A DNA stretch of 64,000 nt from a virus, in the IMG/VR virus record IMGVR_UViG_3300017991_004311, positions 34,937-98,936 of that record; one strand, 5' to 3'. The position numbers and the translations under genes are program-made. Below the pieces are notes generated by a model, which worked only from the letters and a program-made list of their open reading frames with translations, was not told the DNA's origin and made no database searches. Positions 41,828 to 50,958 of this stretch are shown piece after piece; positions within the stretch are counted from its first letter, which is position 1; each line of letters starts with the position of its first letter.

Positions 41828-42124
41828 ATGATATTGGACATATTCTTCGACATTTTGGTCATGAAATGTCTTTTCGCGGTTGTCAAACATACATTGCGCA
41901 CACTAACACTGCGGATGTTGTCGTGCGGATTGTGCGATAATTGGAGACCCTCCAATCTTCCGCGCATAAAATGGAACGCGGCGATTTCCGGATATTTGCT
42001 AGTAAACTAATTTGGGCTACAACTTGCGATGTTAGTTTGTAGCCTTAGTTTGGGGAACCAGTGATTTCCATTTTGGAAATAGCTTGCTAATTTTGCACAT
42101 AGAATCAAGCACAGGGGGTGACGG
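41828..42124. other. AT-rich intergenic region with five stable hairpins
   Basis: About 300 bases without a gene. GACATTT/AAATGTC (41849-41870) plus TTTT is an intrinsic terminator. Then ATTGGAG/CTCCAAT (41940-41956), CCGCG/CGCGG (41960-41981), a two-part stem AAACTAA + GGCTACAA with TTGTAGCC + TTAGTTT (42004-42051, 15 bp with a 4-base bulge), and ATTTCCA/TGGAAAT (42064-42080). The density suggests a structured small RNA or leader for the next operon. Confidence 0.6.
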
Positions 42125-42961
42125 ATGAAGATAGGGATCATCGGCGTCGGCGTGGTGGGCGGAGCGACGAAGGCCGTCATGGAGCGCGCCCACGAGGTGC
42201 GGGGCTACGACCCGTACCGAAAGGAGTTCGAGGACACGGATAATCTCCGTTGGATCGCGCGTGAAGCGGACATAGTTTTCGTCTGCGTGTCCACGCCCGG
42301 GAAGGAGGACGGCGGGGTCGGCTGCCAACATATCGACGCCTCGTTGGCCGCGCTGCGGCACGAAATGGCGGAGGTGGGTCGCCTACCCTCCGAACTCGTG
42401 GTCGCGATACGCTCGACGGCGATGGGCCCGGAACTCGACAGAGTGCTCAACGCTTACGGGTTCCGCTACGTGTGCAACCCCGAATTCCTGCGCCAGGCGA
42501 GAGCGACCGAGGACATGGAGCACCCGGCGAGGGTCGTGGTCGGGACCGACGACCGGGACGCGGGGCGGACGGTGCTCTCGGCCTACGTGCAGGCGTACGG
42601 GAACGAGAACGCGCCGCAGTTCGTGTTCACCAGCCTGAAAGCGGCGCAGGTGACGAAGTACGCCGCGAACGCGATGTTGGCGGGCCAGATCGCCCTCGCG
42701 AATGAGATCGAGGAGATATGCCGCCGCCACGGGATACGCTACCGGGGCATCATGCACGCGCTGCGCATGGACCCGAGGATCGGGAAAAACATCGAGGTGC
42801 CCGGCCCGGACGGGAAGCGCGGCTACGGGGGCAGGTGCTTCCCGAAGGACCTGAGCGCGCTCATCATGTGCGCTGAGGATACCGGCTACGGAGCCCCGCT
42901 CCTGAAGGCGGTGCGCGACAGCAATACGCAGGCGCGGAGGAGGAAAGACGATGCGGAATAA
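42125..42961 (+). CDS. UDP-glucose/GDP-mannose dehydrogenase-like, lacking C-terminal domain
   Basis: A 278-aa protein: KIGIIGVGVVGGATKAVMER (NAD loop), DIVFVCVSTPGKEDG, AIRSTAMGPELDRVL, CNPEFLRQARATEDM, KYAANAMLAGQIALANEIE and YGGRCFPKDLSAL with the catalytic Cys. These are the N-terminal and central domains. The UDP-binding C-terminal domain of the usual 390-450-aa enzyme is missing, so it may be a short natural form or a truncated gene. It would make a uronic-acid nucleotide. Confidence 0.82.
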   Translation: MKIGIIGVGVVGGATKAVMERAHEVRGYDPYRKEFEDTDNLRWIAREADIVFVCVSTPGKEDGGVGCQHIDASLAALRHEMAEVGRLPSELVVAIRSTAMGPELDRVLNAYGFRYVCNPEFLRQARATEDMEHPARVVVGTDDRDAGRTVLSAYVQAYGNENAPQFVFTSLKAAQVTKYAANAMLAGQIALANEIEEICRRHGIRYRGIMHALRMDPRIGKNIEVPGPDGKRGYGGRCFPKDLSALIMCAEDTGYGAPLLKAVRDSNTQARRRKDDAE

Positions 42962-43295
42962 GGACATCATCGCCATGGCGATAGCGGTGGGGATAATCCT
43001 GCTCGTGCTGTTCTTCTACTTGGCGCCAGTGCGGGCGGGGGAAGCCGACCACGTGGCACTGGAGAGCGAGTGCCTTGAGCTGGCCGAGCGGATCGACGGG
43101 TGCGTGAAAATCCTGGTGCGCTACTGGGGGGCGAACGAGGGAACCCCGACCGGGGCGCGGAAGGCGGTCATCGAATCGCAACTGAGGGAACTGGAGCGGC
43201 TCTCGACGGAGCTGCGCCAGAAGCTGAGCGTCCTGGACCGGGGGCGGATGGAGCGGCTGCTGCTTCAGTTCAGCCGGCAGCGGCGCGGGTGGTGA
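42951..43295 (+). CDS. Small protein with N-terminal membrane anchor and coiled coil
   Basis: A 114-aa protein, ATG overlapping the dehydrogenase end. One hydrophobic segment (IIAMAIAVGIILLVLFFYLA) is followed by a charged helical body (ESQLRELERLSTELRQKLSV). Topology resembles an inner-membrane spanin (Rz) or a signal-anchored periplasmic protein. No lysis neighbours, so function is open. Confidence 0.5.
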   Translation: MRNKDIIAMAIAVGIILLVLFFYLAPVRAGEADHVALESECLELAERIDGCVKILVRYWGANEGTPTGARKAVIESQLRELERLSTELRQKLSVLDRGRMERLLLQFSRQRRGW

Positions 43296-43336
43296 TGCGG
43301 ATGGGGGACTGGCTGGAACGGACGGGGGGTGACCTC

Positions 43337-44290
43337 ATGGACGTGGTGAGCGGCGGGGCCGGATTCATCGGGAGGCACCTGGTCAGGGCACTGTTGGACA
43401 AGGGCGACTGCGTGACCGTGGTCGACAACTTCTGCACCAGCAGCGATGCGGGATTCATAGATGAGTTCCACAAGGAGCTGTCGGGGCACAGGCTCAAGCT
43501 CATGGTGGAGGATGTGGCGAAGGTGCGGCCCGGCGCGTACTTCGAGGGTGCCGGTGTGGTCTACCACCTGGCCTCGCCCGCAAGCCCGGCGGATTACGTG
43601 CGCCTGCCGCTGGAGACTCTGGAGGTGGGGAGCGTGGGCACGGAACGCATGGCCCGGATCGCCTACGCGAACAATGCCCGTCTGGTGTTCGCCTCCACGA
43701 GCGAGGTCTACGGGGACCCCGAGGTGCACCCGCAGACGGAGGGCTATTGCGGGAGCGTGAACCCGGTCGGGCCCCGGGCGATGTACGATGAGGCCAAGCG
43801 TTTCGGGGAGGCGACGGTGTCGACGTGGGTGCGCCACCGGGGATTGAACGCGAGGATCGCCCGGTTGTTCAACACCTACGGTCCCGGGATGAGGACGGAC
43901 GACGGGCGCGCGGTCCCGAACTTCATCACTCAGGCGCTCACGGAGCGGCCGCTCACGGTGTACGGCACCGGCCGGCAGACCAGGAGCTTCTGCTACATCG
44001 ACGACACGGTCCGGGCGCTGCTCATGCTCGGATTCAGGGAGGGCCCGGATATGGGGCCGTTCAACGTGGGTAACCCGGAGGAGATCACGATCATGCGCCT
44101 GGCGAAGCTCATCAGGACGATGGCGTGCTCGGGGAGCGGAATCGAGGTGCGACCGGCCCCGGAGGAGGACCCCCGGAGGCGGTGCCCGGACATCACCACC
44201 ATCACCGAAGCGTTCGGCTGGCGGCCGACGATCCCCCTGCGGGATGGGTTGGCGAACACCATCGGATGGTTCAGGGAGAAGATGGGATGA
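43337..44290 (+). CDS. NAD-dependent sugar epimerase/decarboxylase (UXS-like)
   Basis: About 317 aa. I start at the ATG with ACGGGGGGTGACCTC before it; longer frames overlap the previous gene. SGGAGFIGRHLVRALLDKG (NAD), VYHLASPASPADYVRLPLE, FASTSEVYGDPEVHPQ and GPRAMYDEAKRFGEA (Tyr-x3-Lys) match UDP-glucuronate decarboxylase-type SDR enzymes, a sensible partner of the dehydrogenase two genes before. Stop overlaps the next ATG. Confidence 0.82.
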   Translation: MDVVSGGAGFIGRHLVRALLDKGDCVTVVDNFCTSSDAGFIDEFHKELSGHRLKLMVEDVAKVRPGAYFEGAGVVYHLASPASPADYVRLPLETLEVGSVGTERMARIAYANNARLVFASTSEVYGDPEVHPQTEGYCGSVNPVGPRAMYDEAKRFGEATVSTWVRHRGLNARIARLFNTYGPGMRTDDGRAVPNFITQALTERPLTVYGTGRQTRSFCYIDDTVRALLMLGFREGPDMGPFNVGNPEEITIMRLAKLIRTMACSGSGIEVRPAPEEDPRRRCPDITTITEAFGWRPTIPLRDGLANTIGWFREKMG

Positions 44291-45108
44291 GGCTGGCGGT
44301 GATAATCCCGGTCTACAATCGGACCAAGGAGCTGGAGTGTTGCCTGCTCTGCCTGCACCGGCAGGATTACGGAGAATTTGAGATCACAATCTGTGATGAC
44401 GGGTCGAGCGAGGACACGCTGTCCCTGGTGCGCCGCTTCTCGGACGAGGGGCTCAACGTGCGCTACTGCTGGCAACCGGACAGGGGCTTCCGCGCGGGGC
44501 AGGCGAGAAACGCGGGCGTGAGGCTGGCGCAAGGGCGCGATCCGGTGTTCCTGGACTCGGACATCATTGTGCAGGAGAACTGGGTGGGCGAGCACATGAG
44601 GCTGGCGGCGCTGTTCCCGCAGGCGGTGATCTGCGGACGCTACGATTTCCTGCTCCCCTGCGACTACACGGTTGAGGATGTGGCGTACCGGTTCGACCGG
44701 GTGGTCAGCAACACGCTCCCGAGCGTCAAGTCGCCCCCGGCGAACCAGCTGGTCGGCCCCGACATCAGGCAGTCGCTCTTCGACCGGGACCGGAGGATAC
44801 GGGAGGAGCACGGGGACGGGAGCGAGAAGCGGCTCATCCGCGGGTCGGGAGGGGCGCTGTTCGGGGGGAACGCGCGCATCCCCGAAGATTGGTTCGGGAA
44901 GGTCGGGGGCTTCGACGAACATTTCATCCGCCATGGGGGGGAGGACTCGGATTTGGGGCAGACGCTCGACGAGGCCGGGGTCCCGTTCATATTCACCGAC
45001 GAGGTCATCGGCTGGCACCTGTGGCATTGGAAGAATCAAAGGGCGAACGAGGTCAGTCTCAGGGCGAACATCGAATATATCGACCGGAAACACGGGAAGA
45101 TACCATGA
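44287..45108 (+). CDS. Glycosyltransferase family 2
   Basis: A 273-aa protein: LAVIIPVYNRTKELECCLLCL, ITICDDGSSEDTL, DPVFLDSDIIVQENW (DSD), FGGNARIPEDWFGKVGGFDE and RHGGEDSDLGQTL. It has the same two-part layout as the gene at 35162 and shares its VIGWHLWHW / NIEYIDRKH ending. ATGA overlaps on both sides place it in one translational chain of three glycosyltransferases. Confidence 0.86.
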   Translation: MRLAVIIPVYNRTKELECCLLCLHRQDYGEFEITICDDGSSEDTLSLVRRFSDEGLNVRYCWQPDRGFRAGQARNAGVRLAQGRDPVFLDSDIIVQENWVGEHMRLAALFPQAVICGRYDFLLPCDYTVEDVAYRFDRVVSNTLPSVKSPPANQLVGPDIRQSLFDRDRRIREEHGDGSEKRLIRGSGGALFGGNARIPEDWFGKVGGFDEHFIRHGGEDSDLGQTLDEAGVPFIFTDEVIGWHLWHWKNQRANEVSLRANIEYIDRKHGKIP

Positions 45109-45896
45109 GAGTGTCGGTCATCATCACGACATACAACCGGGCGGGGCACCTGAAGTACGGACTGTATTCGGTGATGGGGCAGAAATTCAAACCTTATGAG
45201 GTGCTTGTGGTCGACGACGGGAGCACGGACCACACGGAGAGGGTCGTCCGCGAGGCAAAGGAGAAGTGGCCGACGATACGGTACATCTACAACAGGAACC
45301 CCGGCTACACGAACGGGTGCCTGGCGAAGAACATCGGGGTCAGGCAGGCGGCGGGTGATCTCCTGATCTTCACCGAACCGGAGGTGCTGCACATCGGCGA
45401 GACCATGATGCAGCACGTCCTGCGCCATGGCGACGACACGCGCCTGTTCATCTCGACAGGGACGGTCTATTTCGTTTTCGGCGGGGTGGTGAAGATGCTC
45501 AGCCTCGCCGACCTGCGGGACCCGAAACGGATCGTGCGGGCATGGGACGCGAAGGAATGGAAGGACGGCTACGAGCCGCAGGCCGACGAGATGGCGGTGA
45601 ACCGGCATGTCTGCGCCACCTATTGCGCCAGCGTGAAGCGCGAGGACGTGATGCGGATAGGGGGCTACGACGAGAGGCTCCTGAAATGGTGGGGCTGGGA
45701 AGACCTCGATCTACAATCGCGCCTCTCCCGGGACGGGGTCACGTGCCTCCCGGACCCGTCGATGCAGGTGGTCCATCTGGCGCACGGGAGGACCGGGTGC
45801 TTCGAGGTGTGGGAATACAACCGTCGGCTGCACGAGGACCCGGACAAGCCGACGGTCGCGAACCAGGGCCGTGAATGGGGGGTGATCCGCACATGA
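45105..45896 (+). CDS. Glycosyltransferase family 2
   Basis: A 263-aa protein: VSVIITTYNRAGHLKYGLYS, VLVVDDGSTDHTERVVREA, NPGYTNGCLAKNIGVRQAAG, DLLIFTEPEVLH, KREDVMRIGGYDERLLKWWG and WEDLDLQSRL. EPEVL replaces the usual DxD; the same change appears in the next gene, so it seems characteristic of this subfamily. ATGA overlaps at both ends. Confidence 0.84.
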   Translation: MRVSVIITTYNRAGHLKYGLYSVMGQKFKPYEVLVVDDGSTDHTERVVREAKEKWPTIRYIYNRNPGYTNGCLAKNIGVRQAAGDLLIFTEPEVLHIGETMMQHVLRHGDDTRLFISTGTVYFVFGGVVKMLSLADLRDPKRIVRAWDAKEWKDGYEPQADEMAVNRHVCATYCASVKREDVMRIGGYDERLLKWWGWEDLDLQSRLSRDGVTCLPDPSMQVVHLAHGRTGCFEVWEYNRRLHEDPDKPTVANQGREWGVIRT

Positions 45897-46720
45897 CGCT
45901 ATCGGTGATAATGCCGTGCTACAACCGGGGGCACCTGCTCCATTGGGCGCTGCGCTCGCTCCTGAACCAGAGCGATTGGGCGGATGAGATCATCGTGATC
46001 GACGACGGGTCGGACGACGCCACGGAGGCCATCACGAGGCGGGCCATGGGCGAGCACCCGAACGGGAACATCAGCTATCATTTCAACAACCGGCCGGGAT
46101 GGAACATCTGCGTGCACGCGATGAACTGCGGGATCAGGCTGGCCACGGGCGACATCCTCATGCTCACGGAACCGGAGGTGCTCCACCCGACCGACGACAT
46201 CGCCGTCATGCGGCGTTACTTTGAGGACGAGACGAACCAGGACAGGATTCTCATCGGAAGCCCGCTCTATTGCGTCTACGAGGAGGCGCTGAGGGACATG
46301 CCCCGGCAGAACCTAGAGGAACCGCGGAGAATCCTGGAGATGGGGGGGCTGATCCACGAATGGCAGAACGGCTACTGCAGCCCCCCGGACACTATCACTT
46401 ACTTCCCCCGCGGCGGGACGCATCATATCGCAGGGGTGATGCGGCGGCACATGCTCGCCATCGGCGGCTACGACGAGGAGTTCCTGGCGGGCGGCGCGGG
46501 CGGCTACGACGACATCGATATGCTCACCCGGCTCAGGAACTACGGGGTCAAGGAGGAACGGACCGAGGACATCATCGCGATCCACCTTGACCATTTTCCT
46601 CCCCCGCCGGAGGTGCAGAAACCCGAACTCGTGCGGAAGAACTACGAGCGCATGGTCAACCGCGATCCTGAGGATTGGAAAGTGAACAGAGGAAAAGAAT
46701 GGGGCGTTTTAAGGAGATGA
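45893..46720 (+). CDS. Glycosyltransferase family 2
   Basis: A 275-aa protein: LSVIMPCYNRGHLLHWALRS, EIIVIDDGSDDATEAITRRA, NRPGWNICVHAMNCGIRLAT, DILMLTEPEVLHP and YDDIDMLTRLRN. It is paralogous to the preceding gene with the same EPEVLH site. GGGGGGTGA serves as ribosome site within the upstream gene. Specificity unknown. Confidence 0.84.
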   Translation: MTLSVIMPCYNRGHLLHWALRSLLNQSDWADEIIVIDDGSDDATEAITRRAMGEHPNGNISYHFNNRPGWNICVHAMNCGIRLATGDILMLTEPEVLHPTDDIAVMRRYFEDETNQDRILIGSPLYCVYEEALRDMPRQNLEEPRRILEMGGLIHEWQNGYCSPPDTITYFPRGGTHHIAGVMRRHMLAIGGYDEEFLAGGAGGYDDIDMLTRLRNYGVKEERTEDIIAIHLDHFPPPPEVQKPELVRKNYERMVNRDPEDWKVNRGKEWGVLRR

Positions 46721-46727
46721 GAGTGGC

Positions 46728-47894
46728 ATGAAATGGCGCGAGCATCCCGAGAGCGAGAAGCGCGTGATCGAGCTCATGGCGGACAATTCCCCCGACCGGA
46801 TCGCCGACATTCTGCAGCGGGAGTACCCGGACGAGACGATCACGCAGGTCGGGGTCGAGAGGAAGATCGATCGCCTCCGCCGGCACATGAGGGAGCGGGG
46901 GATACCGTGTAAGAAGGTAATCGGCGACCCGGTGAAGAAGGTGCTCCAATGGCTCAACCGGGCCCCATTGAGCGTGGGCGAGCTCTCGCGCCGCCTCGAC
47001 CGCTCGAAGGAGACGGTCGTCAGAATCGTGCAGGAGTTGAGGGACAAGGGCTACGACGTGGAGTTGGGCCGGGATACGAAGCAGGTGGCCCTCCACAAGA
47101 CGCGGATACGGAAATTCGAGCCGCTCAAATTGGAGCGCATCTTCCGCCGTCACCTTAAGGTGCTACTGGTGAGCGATACGCATTTCGGTTCCCGTTTCCA
47201 GCAGCCCACGCTCCTGCGGACCGCATACGAGGTGGCAACGAGGGAGAAGGCCGACTTCGCCATTCACTGCGGGGATGTGACCGACGGCATCCGCATGTAT
47301 CGGGGGCATGAGTTCGAGTTGTTCCTCCAGGGTGCGGACGAGCAGCGCTCGTACGTCATCGAGCACTTCCCGAAGGCACCGTTCAAGACCTACATGGTGA
47401 GCGGGAACCACGACCTCAGCTACAAGAAGGCGACGGGACACACCATCGTGGAGGCGATCTGCAAGGAAAGGGAGGACCTGGTGTACCGGGGTGATATCGG
47501 GGCCAGAATTGAATTCAAAAATTGCGCGGCGGAGACGATACACCCGAGCGGCGGAGTGCCCTATTCCCGGAGCTGGAGGCTGCAGCGGATGATCGAGGCC
47601 ACGGTGGGGGACTTCATCCTGCACGCGCGCAATGCGCCCGAGGACATGGCCGGGATGGCGCATCTGTACCTCTCCGGACACCTGCATCAGGCATTCTATC
47701 TGCCCTATCTCGGCTTTCACGGATTTCTCGTGCCGTGTTTCCAGGCGGTGACGCCGTACCTGCGGGCGAAGGGGTTGTTCCCGACGGTGGGCTTCTGGAT
47801 TATCACCGTGCACTTCGACGACGAGGACAACGTGACCGGGCTCGACCAAACGCTCTACGATTGGACGCATCTGGCGAGGGAGAACGACTATTGA
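46728..47894 (+). CDS. Metallophosphoesterase with N-terminal winged-helix/HTH part
   Basis: A 388-aa protein. Residues 1-125 contain helical DNA-binding-like repeats (PDRIADILQREYPDETITQV, APLSVGELSRRLDRSKETV). Residues ~145-380 are a calcineurin-like phosphoesterase with SDTHFGSRF, HCGDVTDG, VSGNHDLSY and YLSGHLHQA, the four metal-site motifs. A DNA-binding phosphoesterase within a glycan cluster is odd; it could act on DNA or be a regulator. Confidence 0.85.
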   Translation: MKWREHPESEKRVIELMADNSPDRIADILQREYPDETITQVGVERKIDRLRRHMRERGIPCKKVIGDPVKKVLQWLNRAPLSVGELSRRLDRSKETVVRIVQELRDKGYDVELGRDTKQVALHKTRIRKFEPLKLERIFRRHLKVLLVSDTHFGSRFQQPTLLRTAYEVATREKADFAIHCGDVTDGIRMYRGHEFELFLQGADEQRSYVIEHFPKAPFKTYMVSGNHDLSYKKATGHTIVEAICKEREDLVYRGDIGARIEFKNCAAETIHPSGGVPYSRSWRLQRMIEATVGDFILHARNAPEDMAGMAHLYLSGHLHQAFYLPYLGFHGFLVPCFQAVTPYLRAKGLFPTVGFWIITVHFDDEDNVTGLDQTLYDWTHLARENDY

Positions 47895-47909
47895 CACCAG
47901 GGGGTGAAC

Positions 47910-48596
47910 ATGCAGGCGCTGATACTCGCGGGCGGGGAAGGAAGACGGCTCAGGCCCCTGACGCTGATGCGGCCCAAACCGATGATGGAGGTCCGGGGCA
48001 TCCCGTTCCTGGGACACGTGCTGAGGCTGCTGAGGGAAGGGGGGATCGACCGGGCCGTCGTGAGCACGTGCTACCTCGGGAGCCAGATCAGGCACTACTT
48101 CGGGAACGGCTCCGCGTTCGGCGTCGACATCGTCTACAGTCACCGGACGGAGTACACGGAGACGCTGATGGCGCTGAGGGCGGCATGGGATAGCCTCGAC
48201 GAGGAGCCGTTCTTCCTGGTCAACGGCGACACCTACACGGAGCTGGACTACCGGGACATGTGGCGGACATGGAAGCGGAGCAATCGGCTGGCGATGGTGG
48301 CGGCGCACGAACCCGACCCGGCCCCGAACTGCCTGGTGGACCGGAAGGACGGAGACCTGGTGATGCGTCTCCCGGAGTTTCCGTGGGGACTCTGCATCGA
48401 CGCGGGGGTATGGGTCTTGGCTCGTGAAGTTCTGCCATTTCTGCCCGAGGGTGACGGGTCACTCTCAAAAACATTACTTCCGGCGTTGGCGCATGAGCGA
48501 CAGGTAAAATCATACCCAGTAGGTCCGTTCTGGGATATCGGGACGAAGGAGAAACTTGAGGCGTTCCGGGAATATATGGGGGGAAAACCATGCTGA
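47910..48596 (+). CDS. hddC: Sugar-phosphate nucleotidyltransferase, HddC-like
   Basis: About 228 aa, ATG after GGGGTGAAC. ALILAGGEGRRLRPLTLMRP, KPMMEVRGIPFLGHVLRLL, FFLVNGDTYTELD and FWDIGTKEKLEAFRE are the sugar-NTP-transferase motifs. With the GHMP kinase, GmhA and GmhB nearby, the best reading is D-glycero-D-manno-heptose-1-phosphate guanylyltransferase. A mannose- or glucose-1-phosphate enzyme is the alternative. Confidence 0.8.
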   Translation: MQALILAGGEGRRLRPLTLMRPKPMMEVRGIPFLGHVLRLLREGGIDRAVVSTCYLGSQIRHYFGNGSAFGVDIVYSHRTEYTETLMALRAAWDSLDEEPFFLVNGDTYTELDYRDMWRTWKRSNRLAMVAAHEPDPAPNCLVDRKDGDLVMRLPEFPWGLCIDAGVWVLAREVLPFLPEGDGSLSKTLLPALAHERQVKSYPVGPFWDIGTKEKLEAFREYMGGKPC

Positions 48597-49552
48597 CAAG
48601 CAAAACGCCGTTTAGGGTGAGCTTCGCAGGAGGAATGACTGATATTCCAGCGTTCTATCGGACCGAGCCGGGGGCGGTGCTCTCGGCGACGATAAACCGC
48701 TACATGTACGTCTTCGTCAACCGGAGGTTCGAGGACGGGTACCGCTGCAGCTACTCGGAGGTCGAGACGGTCCAGCGGGTACCGGAGATCAGGAACGACA
48801 TCATCCGAGAGGCGCTGCTGGAGTTCACCCCCGGCTTCGTGGATGTGTCGTCCCTAGCCGACATCCCGCAGGCGTCGGGCCTCGGTTCCTCGTGTAGCTA
48901 CGCGGTGGGGTTGGTGAACGCCCTGGCGCTCCTTTGCGTCAAGGAGATGACGCGGGAGGAGATCGCGGAGACGGCGTGCCGCCTGGAGATGGAGAGGTTG
49001 GGAAGGAACATCGGAAAACAGGACCAGTACGCGGCCGCGTTCGGGGGCATGAACCTGATCGAATTCCATCCCGACGAGTCGGTCAACGTCATCCCGGTGC
49101 GGGCGGACCGGGAGACGGTGGATGAGCTCAACCGCTCGCTCATGCTGGTCTACCTCGGCGGGAAGACGAAGCGCTCGGAGGAGATCATTGCCACCTACGA
49201 CTTCGAGGGCGAGCGGGAGACGCTCGGGGAGATGCGCGACCTGGCCTATGAGATGAAGGACGTGCTGGAGCATTGCCAGACGCTCTCTGATTTCGGATTG
49301 CTCCTGGGCGAGGAATGGGGACTGAAGAAGCGGATATCCCCGGAGGTGAGCACCCCGGAGATAGACGAGGTGTACCAGCGGGCGCTCGGGGCCGGGGCGC
49401 TGTCGGGCAAGATCTGCGGCGCGGGCCAGAACGGGTTCCTCCTCCTGTTCGTGGAGGGGGTGAACCGGGACAAGGTGCGTAAGGCGCTGTTCCCGCTGCG
49501 CGAGATCCCGTTCCGGTTCGAGTGGGGAGGTTCGAGGGTGTATGTTGAGTGA
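48590..49552 (+). CDS. hddA: GHMP-family heptose kinase, HddA-like
   Basis: A 320-aa protein: SKTPFRVSFAGGMTDIPAFY at the N-terminus (start of HddA-type kinases), DIPQASGLGSSCSYAVGLVN (the GHMP phosphate loop), NIGKQDQYAAAFGGMNLIEF, and GALSGKICGAGQNGFLLLF near the C-terminus. It would phosphorylate D-glycero-D-manno-heptose-7-phosphate at C1. It overlaps the nucleotidyltransferase start-stop and the RmlD gene. Confidence 0.88.
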   Translation: MLTSKTPFRVSFAGGMTDIPAFYRTEPGAVLSATINRYMYVFVNRRFEDGYRCSYSEVETVQRVPEIRNDIIREALLEFTPGFVDVSSLADIPQASGLGSSCSYAVGLVNALALLCVKEMTREEIAETACRLEMERLGRNIGKQDQYAAAFGGMNLIEFHPDESVNVIPVRADRETVDELNRSLMLVYLGGKTKRSEEIIATYDFEGERETLGEMRDLAYEMKDVLEHCQTLSDFGLLLGEEWGLKKRISPEVSTPEIDEVYQRALGAGALSGKICGAGQNGFLLLFVEGVNRDKVRKALFPLREIPFRFEWGGSRVYVE

Positions 49553-50450
49553 CAGGATCAAGAGGATCGCGGTCACGGGGGCGTCGGGACTCTTGGGCAC
49601 GGAGCTCTTGAGAGCGCTCAGGGGATCCTACGAGCTCCTCCCCTTCTCCTACAGGCGGGAGGGCCAGGCGATGGGGTTGAAGTTCAGGAGACTCGACCTG
49701 CGCATGGGCAGCACGCTCCTGAACGAGCTGGCCAGGTTCGCGCCCGACCTCGTCATCCATGCGGCGGCAATGACGGCGGTCGATACCTGTGAGCAACAGC
49801 CCACGGCGGCGTACCAGGCGAACGTCGCGGCGACGAGGAACGTGTGCCTCGCGGCCCGGGCCATCGGTGTGCCGGTGGTGTACTACAGCACCGACTTTGT
49901 CTTCGACGGGCGCGCACGGAAGCCGATGCGGGAGAACCACACGCCCTCGCCCATCGGGATGTACGGGTGGACGAAATGGATGGGAGAGCGCGCGGTGGCG
50001 CGGCTCCCGAAGCACCTTACCATCCGCACCTCCTGGCTCTTCGGGGAGCACGGGGTGAACTTCGTGGCGGCGATCCTGAAACAGGCGGAGTACAAAAAGG
50101 AGCTGCACGTGGTGGACGACCAGCGGGGATGCCCGACCTACGCCCCGGACCTGGCGGCGGCGACACGCACGCTCCTGGGGCTGGGTGCGACGGGCACCTA
50201 CCACGTGTGCAATGCGGGCGAGTGCTCGTGGTGCGGGTTCGCGAGGGAGATCATCCGCCTGAGCGGGAAGCGCGTCACGGTCAAGGCGATCCCCACGAGG
50301 GACCTCGACCGCCCGGCGGAGCGCCCGCGCTATTCGGTGCTCTCGACGGAGAAATACGAACGGGCGACGGGGGATGCCCTGAGGCCGTGGCAGGACGCGC
50401 TCAGGGACTACATAACAGGAGAGAATCATGGGAAAAATGATTCATCTTGA
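49542..50450 (+). CDS. rfbD: dTDP-4-dehydrorhamnose reductase
   Basis: A 302-aa protein: RIAVTGASGLLGTELLRAL (NADPH), DLVIHAAAMTAVDTCEQQPT, YYSTDFVFDGRARKPMREN, GMYGWTKWMGERA (Tyr-x3-Lys) and TSWLFGEHGVNFVAAIL. All follow RmlD, the last enzyme of dTDP-L-rhamnose synthesis. It is placed between heptose genes and rmlC, and overlaps both neighbours. Confidence 0.88.
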   Translation: MLSDRIKRIAVTGASGLLGTELLRALRGSYELLPFSYRREGQAMGLKFRRLDLRMGSTLLNELARFAPDLVIHAAAMTAVDTCEQQPTAAYQANVAATRNVCLAARAIGVPVVYYSTDFVFDGRARKPMRENHTPSPIGMYGWTKWMGERAVARLPKHLTIRTSWLFGEHGVNFVAAILKQAEYKKELHVVDDQRGCPTYAPDLAAATRTLLGLGATGTYHVCNAGECSWCGFAREIIRLSGKRVTVKAIPTRDLDRPAERPRYSVLSTEKYERATGDALRPWQDALRDYITGENHGKNDSS

Positions 50451-50958
50451 CGGGATGCCGAAGGACAGAGTCGAACTGGACGTCACCCTGGGGACCCGTC
50501 CGGCATCGATCGAGGGGGTCACGGTCAAGTCGCTGCGCCAGATACCGGACGCGCGCGGTCGTCTCATGGAGGTGCTGCGGTGCGATTGGGACCAGTTCGT
50601 GGGGTTCGGCCAGGCATACGTGACCACGGCGTACCGGGGCGCGGTGAAGGCGTGGCACATGCACCGGAAGCAGACGGATAATATCGCGGTGGTCTCGGGC
50701 ATGGCGCGGGTGGCCGTGGCGCAATTCGATCCCAAGCGACCGGAGCGGGCGCGGGTGGAGGAATGGTTCGCGGGGGTGCTGAACCCGCTCCTGATCCATG
50801 TGCCCCCGGGAATATGGCACGGGTTCATGGGACTCACCGACGACGTGGTGGTCATGAACGTGCCCGACAAGCTCTACAACTACAAGGACCCCGACGAGGA
50901 GCGCCTGGACCCGGACGGCCTCCCGTCGTTCGACTGGCATGCGGGGAGGGCGGGATGA
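50428..50958 (+). CDS. rfbC: dTDP-4-dehydrorhamnose 3,5-epimerase
   Basis: A 176-aa protein: PDARGRLMEVLRCDWDQFVG, YRGAVKAWHMHRKQTDNIAV (catalytic His region), LLIHVPPGIWHGFMGLTDD and VVVMNVPDKLYNYKDPDEER. This is the RmlC cupin signature in order and usual length. It converts the keto sugar before RmlD. It starts within the RmlD gene and its TGA overlaps the GmhA start. Confidence 0.88.
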   Translation: MGKMIHLDGMPKDRVELDVTLGTRPASIEGVTVKSLRQIPDARGRLMEVLRCDWDQFVGFGQAYVTTAYRGAVKAWHMHRKQTDNIAVVSGMARVAVAQFDPKRPERARVEEWFAGVLNPLLIHVPPGIWHGFMGLTDDVVVMNVPDKLYNYKDPDEERLDPDGLPSFDWHAGRAG

